A stretch of 64,000 nt of DNA from Metaphire vulgaris (taxonomy: Eukaryota > Annelida > Clitellata > Crassiclitellata > Megascolecidae): NCBI GenBank assembly GCA_018105865.1, contig CM030863.1, forward strand, positions 4,296,654 to 4,360,653, given 5' to 3'. Below are positions 1 to 11,600 of the stretch, one piece after another. Every line of letters begins with the position of its first letter. The first letter of the stretch is position 1. Position numbers and translations under genes: made by a program. Below the pieces are notes generated by a model, which had not been told where the DNA came from, did not search any database, and saw only the letters and a list, made by a program, of their open reading frames with translations.

Positions 1-237
1 ATATAGCCTATAGAACAAATTCAGAAAATGAGTATCAAAAGACGCATTATAATTATAGTTGTTTAACATTTATTAAATGTTTTCATGTGCAGAGATCTCA
101 GTCTTGAAATCTGGAGGGGCAGTTCCTCCAATCGCAGTGGACTCCACCCACGACGAGCACCAACCAGATTCTTAAGAGAATTCTGACACAAGATCTAGTC
201 GAAGTGAAAACCAGATTTCGCCGAATTTCACCCTGAG

Positions 238-384
238 TAACGATTACGATAACGATAACGGTAACTTTAACGATAACTATAACGGTAACTTTAACGATAA
301 CGATAACGATAACGGTAACTTTAGCGATAACAATAACTATAACGATAACGGTAACTTTAGCGATAACAATAACTATAACGATAC
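238..384. repeat. TAACGA-type minisatellite
   Basis: Units of about 24 bp built from CGATAACGGTAACTTTA and its variants. It gives Ile/Val-rich artefact ORFs. Mirrored at 62626-62805 with different unit order. Confidence 0.9.
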
Positions 385-589
385 TAATGTTTCGCATACT
401 TCGTCTTACGCTGCGCGTATCGCTCTACACTTCAAGACACATCCGCTGAGTTGCTTACTTATATGGAGAACGAAAATGTGAAGTAACGGACGTTTACAAT
501 GTAACACGTTCTCTCTCAGGAGATCAATGCCAGAACTCGAGTTACTCTTGACCTCTCCCGGGGGACTCTTCAAACCAACACTTAGACAC

Positions 590-653
590 CACTCAGCAGC
601 AGCAGCAGCAGCAGCCACCAAATGTATCTCAACACACACACACACGATATAGG

Positions 654-692
<39 letters not shown>

Positions 693-695
693 TAT

Positions 696-771
<76 letters not shown>

Positions 772-1180
772 TACTGAGCGCAGCCAACGGGGCAAGAAAT
801 TCAACATAGCGACACCGAAAGCGACGACGACGACGACGACGATGATGATAACGGTTGTTTGTACAGACGGCCTTATTTATGACGCATACTTCTCGGCTTC
901 TTCTTTTTCTTTTTCTTTTTCTTCTTCTTCTTCCGATGCCTTCTTCTTCTTCCGATGCCTTCTTCTTCTTCCGATGTCTTTCGTCGGAGATTTACTCGCC
1001 GTTCGCCTTCTTTATACTTCGGCGCGCCAAACGCATTATCGAAGTTCGATAACAATACGCAGAACGCCTTTCGGTTTCCTGGCTTACGACGACGGACGGA
1101 GACGAAGAGAGGAGGAGGAGGAGAGGGAGAAGGAGGCGGAGGAGGAGGAGGAGGAGGAGGAGCAGCAGCAGATGAGGAGG
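590..1180. repeat. cluster of microsatellites
   Basis: (CAG)n at 595-617, (CA)n near 631-645, (TA)n at 653-691, (GA)n at 696-768, (GAC)n at 822-842, TTC-rich units with TTCCGATGCC at 896-980 and (GGA)n at 1104-1172. Low-complexity ORFs here are not genes. CpG-rich interspersed sequence (1000-1100, with GGCGCGCC) could be part of a promoter. Confidence 0.85.
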
Positions 1181-1317
1181 CTGGCAGAGCATTCCGATGC
1201 GACCAGACGCCGACGCGAAGGAGGAAAAAAACGAAACGAAGATCAAGAATTCGAAATAAGAGACGCAATGCGGCAACCGAGAACGTCGAAAATTGTAAAG
1301 TTTTCAATCAGAAGATT

Positions 1318-1440
1318 TCAATCAATCAATCAATAAACTTCTATGGCGCCACTATCATAATGCCCAGTCATCATCCGGTGGCGCACCAAATCCAATTTGA
1401 ATTAGAGCCCAGATCAAACCGGGAAGATAATGGGTGGAGG
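1318..1440 (-). mobile_element. retroposon 3' end with (ATTG)n tail
   Basis: Shares AATCAATCAATAAACTT, CACTATCATAATGCCC and GGCGCACCAAATCCAA with the insertion at 11543-11733, so it is the same family and orientation. Mirrored at 61640-61750. Confidence 0.65.
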
Positions 1441-1726
1441 TGGGGGGGGGTAGGTAGTTAGGGAGGTAACAGGACAAAAACCAGAAACGAATACATCCGA
1501 CAACAAAAAATCATGCACAGCGCATCGGCGCTGGACCATTTGATTCAGAACGAGGCTACGAGAACGATACAAATAGAAGCAGCCACTGAACAGTCATAAT
1601 TCTCCCCCCCCCCTCACCCTGACCCCATCCCACCTCCACACCCAACATCTCCTCGAATCTATCGGAACCGCATTGAGCATTTCAAGTCCGTCTGTGCACC
1701 GTCATCGTTCCCGTGGAAACCATCGG

Positions 1727-1766
1727 TGACGTCACATGATGGACGGACTGAAAGTGGTCACGTGAC
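1727..1766. promoter_or_regulatory. CRE and E-box palindromes
   Basis: TGACGTCA (1727-1734) and GTCACGTGAC (1757-1766) lie 22 bp apart in a CpG-rich stretch. These are consensus CREB/ATF and USF/MYC-type sites. Both are conserved in the right arm (61335-61342 and 61303-61312). Possibly the promoter of the neighbouring gene. Confidence 0.4.
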
Positions 1767-1861
1767 GGCGTCATACGTCTCCGTCATCGTCGACGAGAAT
1801 ACGATACCCCTGAGAAAAATCGAAGGGACGCGGACCATTAGAGGCCCGTCAGAATCGAAGA

Positions 1862-2142
1862 CCGCCAGAAAGAGAGACAGACAGACATAAAGACATAGAC
1901 AGAGCAGAGACAGAGACAGAGATAGGTAGAGACAGAAACAGATGCGTAGACAGAGAGAGATAGAAAGACAGAGAAAGAGTGAGACAGAAATAGGCAGAGA
2001 CAGAGACAGAGAGAGAGACATAGATAGGCAGAGACAGACAGAGACAGAGATAAGCAGAGACAGAGATAGACAGAGACAGACAGAGACAGGGAGAGACAGA
2101 TACAGAGACAGGCAGAGAGAGATAGACAGACAGACAGAAAAG
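1862..2142. repeat. (GACAGA)n microsatellite
   Basis: About 280 bp of GACAGA/GAGACA units. The Arg/Asp- and Ser/Leu-rich ORFs over it are artefacts. Mirrored, with length changes, at 60884-61205. Confidence 0.95.
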
Positions 2143-2685
2143 AGGCTAATAATATCAGTTATTCATTGATCAGTAGGGTATATTGGCATCGGGCGTTGCA
2201 TGCATAACGTTTGCCAGAACAGCAGAGACAGAAGAGCAAGAAGCCGATTGGTTGAATATGAGTACATCGACTGCGCTTGAATTGGCGTAGAAATCAAGCT
2301 TATCCCGTGAAAAAGTTCTGCTCAAATTTTTAAAACATCTGCTGGGTTTATGGATAATGAATGGCAGTAGAAATTTTGGTCTAATTCGCCTCGAATTTGT
2401 CGATTTTCTACTGACATGTTTTCTCGCATTATCTTAGGTATGGATGACAAAGACTAGATAAAAGTTAGCAAATAAATCGAGGGGCCCGAAAGACATCAAA
2501 GACCTAATAGAAAATTCGTTATAGGCATCGAACGGGTTTCCATTGGTGGGAATTTCAAGAGAATCTGAAGACAAAATATTGTGGCAATCAAAAAACCACC
2601 TGCACTAACTATCATTGAAATTTTAATAAATTAAAAAAAAATCCTGTTCGGAATTCGCTTTGATTTCGCAAGAGAATTGTAGGCA
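2143..2685. other. flanking sequence without recognised features
   Basis: No gene or repeat recognised. Mirrored at about 60340-60880. Confidence 0.4.
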
Positions 2686-2800
2686 GGGCCATCGATAGAA
2701 ATTCCGGACCCCTGGGCGCAGCAGTCAGGGGTCCCTAGAAAGTGTGTGTTTAAGTGGTGATGAGCATTTTTTGCTTGTCAGTCTTTCTTCGTGACGATGT
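2686..2800. mobile_element. dispersed repeat with CAGGGCC end and TTTTTTGCTTGTCAG word
   Basis: Starts CAGGGCCATCGATAGAAATTCC and contains GCATTTTTTGCTTGTCAG. The same two landmarks occur at 5893-6113, and the second word also at 7860. Non-autonomous transposon family, class uncertain. Confidence 0.55.
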
Positions 2801-3099
2801 AGGCCTATAGTATTCCCTGTGTTCAACATTTTACGGACCCGTCCAGGCCACCTACAGATATCCAGTATTTCGATGTCCACGTCTTTGAAGTTTGCTTCAA
2901 CTGTGCGGTGAGTTCCAATACAGCTATTTTGAAAGTTGAAAAGCGCTCAAAGAATTGATTTTAACGAAGATTTGTACCTCCGCTCTAAACTTTGCAGCTA
3001 GGAACAACAAGACATCTATCAGGCCCCTAGGGTCGACCTCCCTCCCTGCTTTCAGAGGGTAGGGCATGGAAGGAAGGGGAAAAGCATTGAGGTACTTTT

Positions 3100-3855
3100 C
3101 ACCCAAGTTTACACCTATGGTTGAATAAGCAGGTCATCAGATAGTCAAAGCCGGTGGAGGGATTTTGCTCTCTCCCTCTCACGACATTCGCTCTTGGAAC
3201 AACCTGTCGCAAGGGGTCGAAAGGCGATCAGTCGATGAGAACCAGCCAGTGGCAGAGTCGTATCGGCGTCATTCAGATGAATCTTCCAGAGGACGTGGAG
3301 GAATCGTTGAGCTCATCGTTGGAGGAAGCAACCTACTTGGTTGGCATCTTATTATGGCAGTTCGATGGTTTAGAAATTAGCTTTATGTTAGATTATAATT
3401 GCTGTAACATAATTATGTTTAGTTAGACCGCTTGTAGAGTTTAGAATGGTAAAGACTGTAACCTTTATTTGTATTAATTAAACTGTATTAAATGCACAAG
3501 CGCCTCTTATTCTTCTCACGCACTTTCCCAAAATCTACCATCTACTGATATTCTGTTCTTATCTACCAAATCTCGTCTGTGAGCTTTTCCCCTAGTTCTC
3601 CTGTTCGTGATGAACAACGCCCTATAAGCGAACCTCTCTGAGTCACACTGTTAGCTGTTAGCTGTCGGGTAATTCTTGCAGGCGCTTGGTTATAATTGTC
3701 GATATTTTATACGGCATAATAGCGCGACATGCACATCTGCCCAAAACGAAATTTGGCTTTGTGTGACCTGGAATTTGATATGTTGAAACTCGGCTATATC
3801 GAAGTATTTATCGCGGTCCCTTGAGCTTTGATATAACGGGGTTCTACTGTAGATT
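3100..3855. mobile_element. transposon remnant with pogo-like end
   Basis: The right end reads GATATAACGGGGTTCTACTGTA (3829-3850), a pogo/Tigger-type terminus. The inner segment GGCGCTTGGTTATAATTG and the short ORFs at 3154-3426 carry no recognised motif. Mirrored at about 59165-59890. Confidence 0.4.
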
Positions 3856-3939
3856 GTGCTTTACAGCATTCTCCTTTTCGCTTTTTAAACTTTGTGATCT
3901 GAATTGAAATCGTTTCTGTTTTTTTTTCTTTCTGCATTT

Positions 3940-4160
3940 TTTCTGTCATACAGAGATCGATCCTTATCCTTGATCCTTGTCCTTAGAGGTCAGTCCTTGT
4001 GCTCCTTGTGCTTCGGGAGGTCGGTCCTCATCCTTATCCTTGACCTGGGAGGGTCGGTCCTCGTCCTTATCCTCGTCTTTAGAGGTCGGTCATCGTCCTT
4101 ATCCTTGTCCTTGGGGTCGGTCATCGTCCTTATCCTCGTCTTTTGGGATCAGTCCATGTT
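3940..4160. repeat. GGTC-GGTCCTTATCCTTG-type minisatellite
   Basis: Imperfect tandem units of about 36-39 bp built from GTCGGTCCTCGTCCTTATCC and CTTGTCCTT words. Mirrored at 58860-59060. Confidence 0.8.
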
Positions 4161-4199
4161 ACATGTAACATTATTGGTTTATAGCATGGACTGAAAAAG

Positions 4200-4861
4200 C
4201 ATTTTAAAGCAATTGTTGACAAGCATTTAAAAATCTCGTATCGAGTGGAGTACCTAATGTACTGTATACTGTAGAATGCATGGCAGATGTCATGGCGCCC
4301 CCTTAAAGGGAGGAGCCAAAACTCTGTGATATTGTTCTACTCAGCGCAGATGGAGGGGGAAACTGATAAAACCGACTATGAGGGCACATCATAGACCAGT
4401 TCGCATCAGTAAAAAAGCAGGACAGGTGCATCTGTGGTTTTAATTTTGTGTCAATAAAATGTCATGATTTGCTGATTTGCTAACCTGTTAGTTTTAATTT
4501 TCAGAACCCTTACCATGGGCGCCAAAGCCTTGGGTACGCCTCTGCCCTCTGCTCGTATCCTGTATACTATGAATAGCTTTATTTTAAATTCATCGGTATC
4601 ATTTATTGCAGTATCAATTACATTTCGCATCATCGCCTCATTAAAAAGTATAGACCAGGGTACCAAGCCGTTTCCTACAAGCAATGCCATTATAAATTGT
4701 GATCAGCATGAAGAGGGCCGCATTATTTGGTGCCGCTTGCACATCATTTTTTCAACGGTATAGTACAGTCACTGCAGTCACGTAACGGTAGTAACTGGTA
4801 ACAGTTACAATTAAACTGTAAGTTACTATTTTACTATATTAAGCACAGGAACTAAAAGTCT
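4200..4861. other. 3' flanking sequence without recognised genes
   Basis: The ORFs at 4451-4690 and 4515-4763 overlap on opposite strands and match nothing recognised. The segment is mirrored at 58150-58800. Confidence 0.4.
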
Positions 4862-5288
4862 TAGACCGTCCATAAATGAAGTCACGCACTTAGGGGTCAA
4901 ACATTTGTGACTAAGTGTGACGGGGGGAGGGTTTTCAGAAATGTGACGTCACATAATACTAAATATTGTTATTAATACCGCAATGCTATGTTCCTGCAAA
5001 TTTGAACGTATTTTACACTTATAATTCATTTTTAAAAAGAATTTGAAAAAGTTTCTGAATTTCGCTTCAACTATAACAATTATAATGAGTATTTTCAAAC
5101 GAATTCATTGCAATACCGGCTTCTTTCAAGAAATAAGTGAATTGAAACTTTTTGACATCAAAAAGATGAGGGGGTTAAATTGTTGTTATTTCATTTTTAT
5201 GGGGTCTGCCTTTCTGTGACGACTTGTGACGAGGAGAGGGGGGTCGAAAACTGCCAAAACCGCGTGACGTCATTTATGGACGGCCCCT
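4862..5288. mobile_element. MITE of about 425 bp downstream of the gene
   Basis: Terminal inverted repeats: GACCGTCCATAAATGAAG-TCAC at the left and its complement (GTGACGTCATTTATGGACGG) at the right. No coding capacity. Subterminal GTGACG words recur at both ends. Possible short target duplication CTTA/TTAC. The right-arm copy at 57717-58150 has the same ends. Confidence 0.65.
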
Positions 5289-5374
5289 TACTCATGACTC
5301 AATAGTGTAGGCATAAATAGGACCAGTAAAATTTATGATGCCCTGGTCTAGAAGAAAATGAAAACAAGACGCAT

Positions 5375-5566
5375 ACATTCAAATGCAAGGGAATCTTTAT
5401 TCAAATTGCTCACAGAAACTAGATCGATTTAAATGTTCTTCAATTCAATGTTAAATAAGGGAATCTCTAATTAAAAGTTCGATCAAAGTCTCGTGAGTTA
5501 AATGAGTTAAAAGTGGTGGGGGGTAGGTGATAGAGCGGAAAGACGTGGAGATTGCAGAGGTCGAGA
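5375..5566 (-). other. 3' UTR with AATAAA signal
   Basis: The sequence after the stop runs about 190 bp to a poly(A) signal AATAAA on the minus strand (plus-strand TTTATT at 5396-5401). The right arm has the same signal at 57601-57606. Confidence 0.75.
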
Positions 5567-5670
5567 TCAGTTGAAGGGGAACTTGGCAGCCGGGTTCTCG
5601 CACATGCAGCTCGCTCCGCATCCGCAACCGGTGATCACCTGGTAGGTGTGAGTCCTCTTCGAACCATCAG
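5567..5670 (-). CDS. exon E31: cystine knot, second part, and stop
   Basis: 104 nt of coding sequence from the TTTGCAG acceptor to TGA at 5567-5569. It encodes ADGSKRTHTYQVITGCGCGASCMC and a short tail ending KFPFN. The C.DG....Y....CGC...C.C pattern is the terminal half of CTCK domains in mucins, hemolectin and VWF. The protein ends 15 residues after the last knot cysteine region. Confidence 0.88.
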
Positions 5671-8600
5671 CTGCAAACACACACACACAGATATAACATA
5701 TACGTGTATAGATAAGCAGGTAATATTCTGTCATGCTCTTATTACGATAAAACACGCAGTGGGTTGGGTTAACTCATGGGTTGGGTTGGGTCAGACTTTT
5801 CCATGATCTAAGTCATGGTTTAAGAAATTGTAATGTATTACGGAGGGTTGGGTCAAGTAACCCCATTACTGGCATGGGTTGGGTTGGGTTGACAGGGCCG
5901 CCGAGAGAAATTGCCGGCCCCGGAACAAAAAAATTTGCGGGCACTTAAGAAAAATTTATCAAGTCTCCGAAAAACCCGACAAGCATAAAAACTCTCTATC
6001 AACTCTCCAAAAACAGCATGACAAGCAAAAAACCTAATCGTCACCGGATCTGGGCCCCTGAAAACTCTATGGGCCCCGGTACAATGTACCGGCTGCACCC
6101 CCTCTCCTCAGACCTGTGGGTTGAGTTGGAGATTTGATGGGTTGGGTTGGATTGGGTTCTGAACAATGTACCCAAATCAATCAACTGTAGTATCATGTCT
6201 AGGGCATCGTCTGATGTTGAATCTATGAGAAATTCAAGTCGATTTAGACGAAGGTCAAGCCGGAAGAAGCAGTCCAATGCAGATCAGAAACAATGGAAAG
6301 GAAAACTCAAATAGAACAGTAATCTACTGATCTCTGCAACGTTACATTTTGTCGTACGACATTCCTACATTTTTCAATTGAAATATGCTGCATATTGGAT
6401 GAAAAGTGACTGGGAGGAAACCAGACAAGCCAGTAAATAAGTAAGTAGACAATTAATTTAATAAACAAGCAAATGAGTAATAATTCTCCTTCGCTTGCAT
6501 AAATATCAAATTCGGTTTCGTATAAGACTTTGAATATCACAATCCTGTGTCGCTCATACAGAAGTTTTCTTCACAGGGTGGTCATAAAAAAAGTAACGGA
6601 GCGAATTTCACAACGTACCACAGGTGAGCGACACGGAGGCGTCGGCGAAGGAAGTGGCCTGGCAAGACCGGAAGCTGCTCGTCATCGGCGATCCGTACAT
6701 GGACGCTTCTACAGTCGACGTACACGATCCGGAACACGTGCTCTTCTGGATCGGTTCGTCCGGCGTGCACCCGTCGATGTCGACTGTGACGTACGAAGTG
6801 GCAACGTTGCAGAATTCCTTCCTCTGTCCTGCAATTACAAAACGTCGTAAATTTAATAGAGCAACAGAACCAACGGAATCACACACATTGCCAGCCGGTC
6901 TGTAGGATCCTATAGCACTTCGTATGGGCGTCCGGAGCGGGGTGCAAGAGGGTGCCATTGCACAACCTGGTGAAGTTGTGAAGTTATGAAAAAATCAAAA
7001 CTACTAAATAAATAACCTATGGTACTAATTTGAAATACGAATTTATATAAGAATCCGAAAAACTTCTCGTAGCGCTAAATAAATTACAATTAGTCCAATA
7101 GACTTTAACAGTCTTGTACAGTACTTTTTGTTTCTTTTGCCACATGACCCTGTTTTACACCCTCTGGAAGTTTTTTTTCAAATTTCTTTTGTAACAACAC
7201 CATGTTTTCAACTCCTTGAAAATTTCTTTGGACGCTCACGGCACTTCGGTGTATTTAAGCTTACTAGCTTGGCTTGCTGTCTGCATAGTATTGTAGCAGT
7301 TATATAGTAACTGAATGAGGCATGTATGAAGTATGTGTTACATACTACCATAATTATGAACGAATGAATAGGCAGAGATAGTGGTTCTCACACAGGGCAG
7401 ACCCTACTAAAACATTTTAAACATTATTGTATTCTATTAGGGGTTTTAATAATAAACCTTCTGCAATTCAAAATACCCAATAGCCAGTGAGAACTACCGA
7501 CTTAATATAGAAGCATATGATCAAATCTAAGAAAATATATAAATTCTTAAATCAATACCATGACATTATTCATTTTTATCTAACCGAAATGCATTTTCAT
7601 TAAATCTTGGAAACGCAAGCATGCAATCGTTGGGCTCTAAGAATACTTACTGCATACAGGGCAGCACTGGCCTGCGACTTTCACCAATTCACCCTGAAAT
7701 GGCAAAATAAATTGAATACAACATCTTGAATGGAACACGTTTTCTAGCGTAATTTAAGCAAAAACTGGAAACGAAAATCGGTGTTCAACGCTTTTGATAC
7801 GGGCAAATATGAAAGAATGTGGTGGTGTTGGTATTTTCTGGGGGAACCGTGACGAAAAAGTCTGACAAGCAAAAAAGGTCATCCCCTGCTCTCAGATTGG
7901 GTGTTGGGGAGAAGGGGTGTCGGTCTCAGATTGGGGAGGTTTTGGGGAGCTGTTAGGGAGGTTTAAAAATGTTCCTGATACCTACCACCTCTCCCTGAAA
8001 CCACTCAACGGTTTTGCACAAATCCCACGACTAGTCTCAGACTGAATAGGGGTTCGGAACCCCTTGGCTAAGCCTATGTGCTATTTCCTAATTGAAATGA
8101 ACAACTGTAGTCGCATACTAGTTCGGTTGCAGCATAGTTGCTGCAAAATATTTAAGAAATGTATTCTTATAGACAGAGTATCTATTATATACATAATATT
8201 ATATATATATATATTCTTATAGGCAGAGTATCCAGTGTACAGATACATACGTTGCAAGTGAGGTCGCACTGTGCGAACAGGTTGGTACAGACAGTTCCAT
8301 CAGCCATACAAGAGCATCTGATGCAGACGGAGTCTGGATCTGTCCAGACGCTGTTGATCTCATAGACGGTGCCTCTGTAAGAGCCTTGAACGAGGTAACG
8401 GACAGAGATTAGAACATTCATCGTTCAGAAACTTGATCGATAATGCCCACGTTTGCGTTAACAGGCAATTTTAACCATAATTAGCTCAAGTGTGAAACGT
8501 TGAAAGATTTTTATTTTTGCTGATTTGATTTCATCCAGATATAAGGGTTTTGTCGCCACACCCAAAACACAATGAAAATCTTTCGATTTATTTCGTAATA

Positions 8601-11600
8601 ATCATAATTCGCTGACTGCTATTTTAAGTAGCATTTTTACTAAACCACAGCGCAACTGAGCATAGTGAAAATCACTGCATTGTTTCTAATGATGGTGATG
8701 ATAGATTCAAATGACGCTAAGAACTCTGGCAAATAATTTGGAGAGAGATCGTTACTAAAACGAGAATGTCCAAGTTTCAAATTAGTCTGTTTTTAATGAT
8801 TAGATTATTGAAAGCCCTTAAGCCAGGAAATATGATTTATTCACGTACATGTGTCTGAAGTTGGCGACTGGTCCACAATGGTGCATGTGCTAGATGGTGC
8901 AGGTGGCGAGGCGGTAGTTACAGCTCCCGTGGTAGGTGGCACTGTGGTGCCAGGTATAGTAGTGAGCACTGTGGTGCCAGGTACGGTAGTGCCAACGATC
9001 GGTTCTTCGGTTGGCTGACCTGTTGGAATATCATCTGGCGTTGTTGAAGGAGTAGTACCTTCACCTGGCGTGGTTCCTGTTACTGTAGCAGGTGTCGAAA
9101 CACCTGGTGTGGTACCTGTTGTTACACCTGGTGTGGTGGTTCCAGGTACTGGCGTGGTTGTTTCCAAGGCTAAAAACAGTAAGATCACTTGCAATTTAAA
9201 ACCAGTGCACGCCAGTTTGTTAAAATATTTATAAAAGTGATGTGAGGTAATCTAGAACGCTTGACAAATCTCACACAAAACAACGTTTGCGCTGTTCGCC
9301 TAAATGACAAATGGGTTGAGACATCACGCTCGAGTAATGTTTGTTATTATTGCTATTGAGGTATGTCTTGATAAAGAACCAAGTTTCATGGCAGAATTTC
9401 GATCAAATCAATACCTGATTAGTGCTGTCATTTTGGAAACGAAAACGTTCGTAAAAATTCAGCCAATTGAGGAAATCTAAGTAGATCATACCTGTTATGC
9501 ATGCGTACACCTGGAGTCTCACGGAGAACGGCTGTTCAGCGTCGATGGCTTCGAGGAGATAGATCCGAACGGCGAACACCTTGAATGTTCTGTCATCGTC
9601 ACCGGCGAACGACAGCGGTTCGTTGGATACTTCAAATATCTGACCGTATTTGTAGTCTTCGAAATCGCCATTCGGCGTCAACTGCACCTGGACTTGTACA
9701 CTCTTTACGTTTCCGTAGACGCTTATCGAGTCCAGTTGGACTGGTTGGTCGTCGGTTGTTTGGACGAGTCTCATTGTTATGGTCGGTTTGTTCGCTACCG
9801 TTACTTCCCAGCCTTCGGCTGTCGGACCGCGCAAAAGTGCCGGAGTGTAGAGCGTTGCTGGGCTGACTTCGATGGCGCTGTCAGGCAGCAGAGTCGGGTC
9901 ACTCATTACTTCTGAACAGACGGCTAAAGGCAATGCAAATACATACATACTGTACATAAGTTGATGCTGTTTGCGTCTACCAACCAGTTTCTTAAACAGT
10001 TGTCGATTGCCAATGTACCATACAGTACATTGTATCTGACAAATTCAGCATATCCAGTAGGCCATTTCTATATAGTAAGACAGATCGGGGTTAATATGTT
10101 TTTATTGAGAAAAGGAAGAACGAGAGGGGATTTAATTGAGAAATACGAAATACTAACAAACAAAGTGTAAATGCCAATGGCACCAAAGGAGACAACGTGA
10201 AACTGTTTAAGAAACTGGTTGGTAGACGCAAACAGCATTTTAGTGCAAGAGTTGTGGACGGATGGAATGAATTGGACGAGTAGAAAGTAATGGCTACGAG
10301 TGTGAATGATTTCAAATAAATCTCAAGATTATAGGATACTAGATTGGAATGGTACAACAGTGGTTTCATACAGGGCAAACCGTCCTGGCCACCTTAAACC
10401 TTGTTATTATTGTTATTATTATTATGAATAACTTAGGAATTGCTCTACTTTTCGCCTAACGAGAACCGAAGGCTTATAAGAGATGCATAATGCTCCCGAG
10501 TGCGATCAGTTTGAATTTCTTGTATAATTAGGAATTTCGTGAAAGACGAGTTAAGTGATTCATAGTCACGTCAATCAAACAAATTCGGCTGGAAATCCGT
10601 GATCTTTTTTTATTTTTTAAAACTTTTATTGGACTGCTGTTTCTTACTTGAAGGCGCTGTAGTTGTTCCCGCTGTTCCACTTGTGGTGAATCCAGTGGTC
10701 GTTGTTCCAGCTGTAGTTCCAGTGGAGGTGGTTGTTCCTAGTGAAGACGTCAAACTGGAGCCTGATAATGAAATCATAACGAGGGTAATGATTGTAAAGA
10801 ATTTCCTACGGTTATCTATGAATTGGAATATTGTAATGTCAACATCTTAGTCAAATTTAAGAAATTCCATTTATTTATCATTTGTACAGTATTATTTATA
10901 CTATTTTAATATGTTATATTATTATTATTATTACTATTATTATTATATTATATATATTATTATGATATATTATATAATTTATAATATTATATATAATTTA
11001 TTTATATTTATATGTACAGTGTTGCATAAGCTATTTGCCGCATTAAATTCAATTGTGTTTGAAAGTTGATCTTGACCATGGGCGTCAGCAGACATTTTTC
11101 CAGGGGATGAAAAACAAGATTTTGTCACAAAAAAACTAAACAATTTACCAGAGGGATGCAAGTCATCGAATTCTTATATAAATTCATATTTTTACTAAGT
11201 ACTAGCGGCTAATTTGTTGGTAATTTTACTTTTTTCATAACTTCACAATTTTTCCAGAAGGTGCAATTGCGTCCCCTTTACCCACCTCCGGATGTCCATG
11301 TAAAATGACAAATGAGTTGATGTAACACGGCTAGAGTAAGGTTTGTTATTATTGCTATTAAGTCTGATAAGGTTGCTTGATGAAGCACTACGGTTTCAGG
11401 ACAGAATTTCGATCAAATGCCAATTTAGCGTTGTCTACGGTAACACAACGAGCTCATAATCCGAAGTTGACATCAAATCAATATCTAATTTGTACTGTCA
11501 TTTAGAAAAAAACCGTTCATGAAAATTCTGCCAATTGAGGAAATCAATCAATCAATCAATAAACTTTTATGTCGCCACTATCATAATGCCCAGGGCATCA

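Noticed and set aside
842..1461. Several overlapping ORFs rich in Ser, Phe, Arg, Glu or Gly
   Set aside because: They arise from TTC, GGA and GAC microsatellites, overlap on both strands, and differ between the two arms.
1942..2169. Arg/Asp-rich ORF over the GACAGA repeat
   Set aside because: Pure product of the simple repeat.
3154..3426. 90-residue ORF with HDIRSWNNL-like words, considered as LINE remnant
   Set aside because: Only a faint resemblance to the RT C-terminus, overlapping frames, no supporting flanking motif.
5757..6165. GGGTT runs as possible telomeric repeat
   Set aside because: The unit is GGGTT rather than TTAGGG, and it lies in an intron as scattered short runs.
6575..6610. 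Mariner-like CAGGGTGGTCATAAAA word near exon E30
   Set aside because: No partner terminus or TA duplication could be identified.
8341..8380. Acceptor TTACAG for the VWC exon
   Set aside because: It would generate a TAG codon across the E27-E28 junction; the AAG acceptor 9-10 bp upstream keeps the frame and supplies the first VWC cysteine.
10599..10850. Val-rich plus-strand ORF
   Set aside because: Antisense of PTS linker exon E25.
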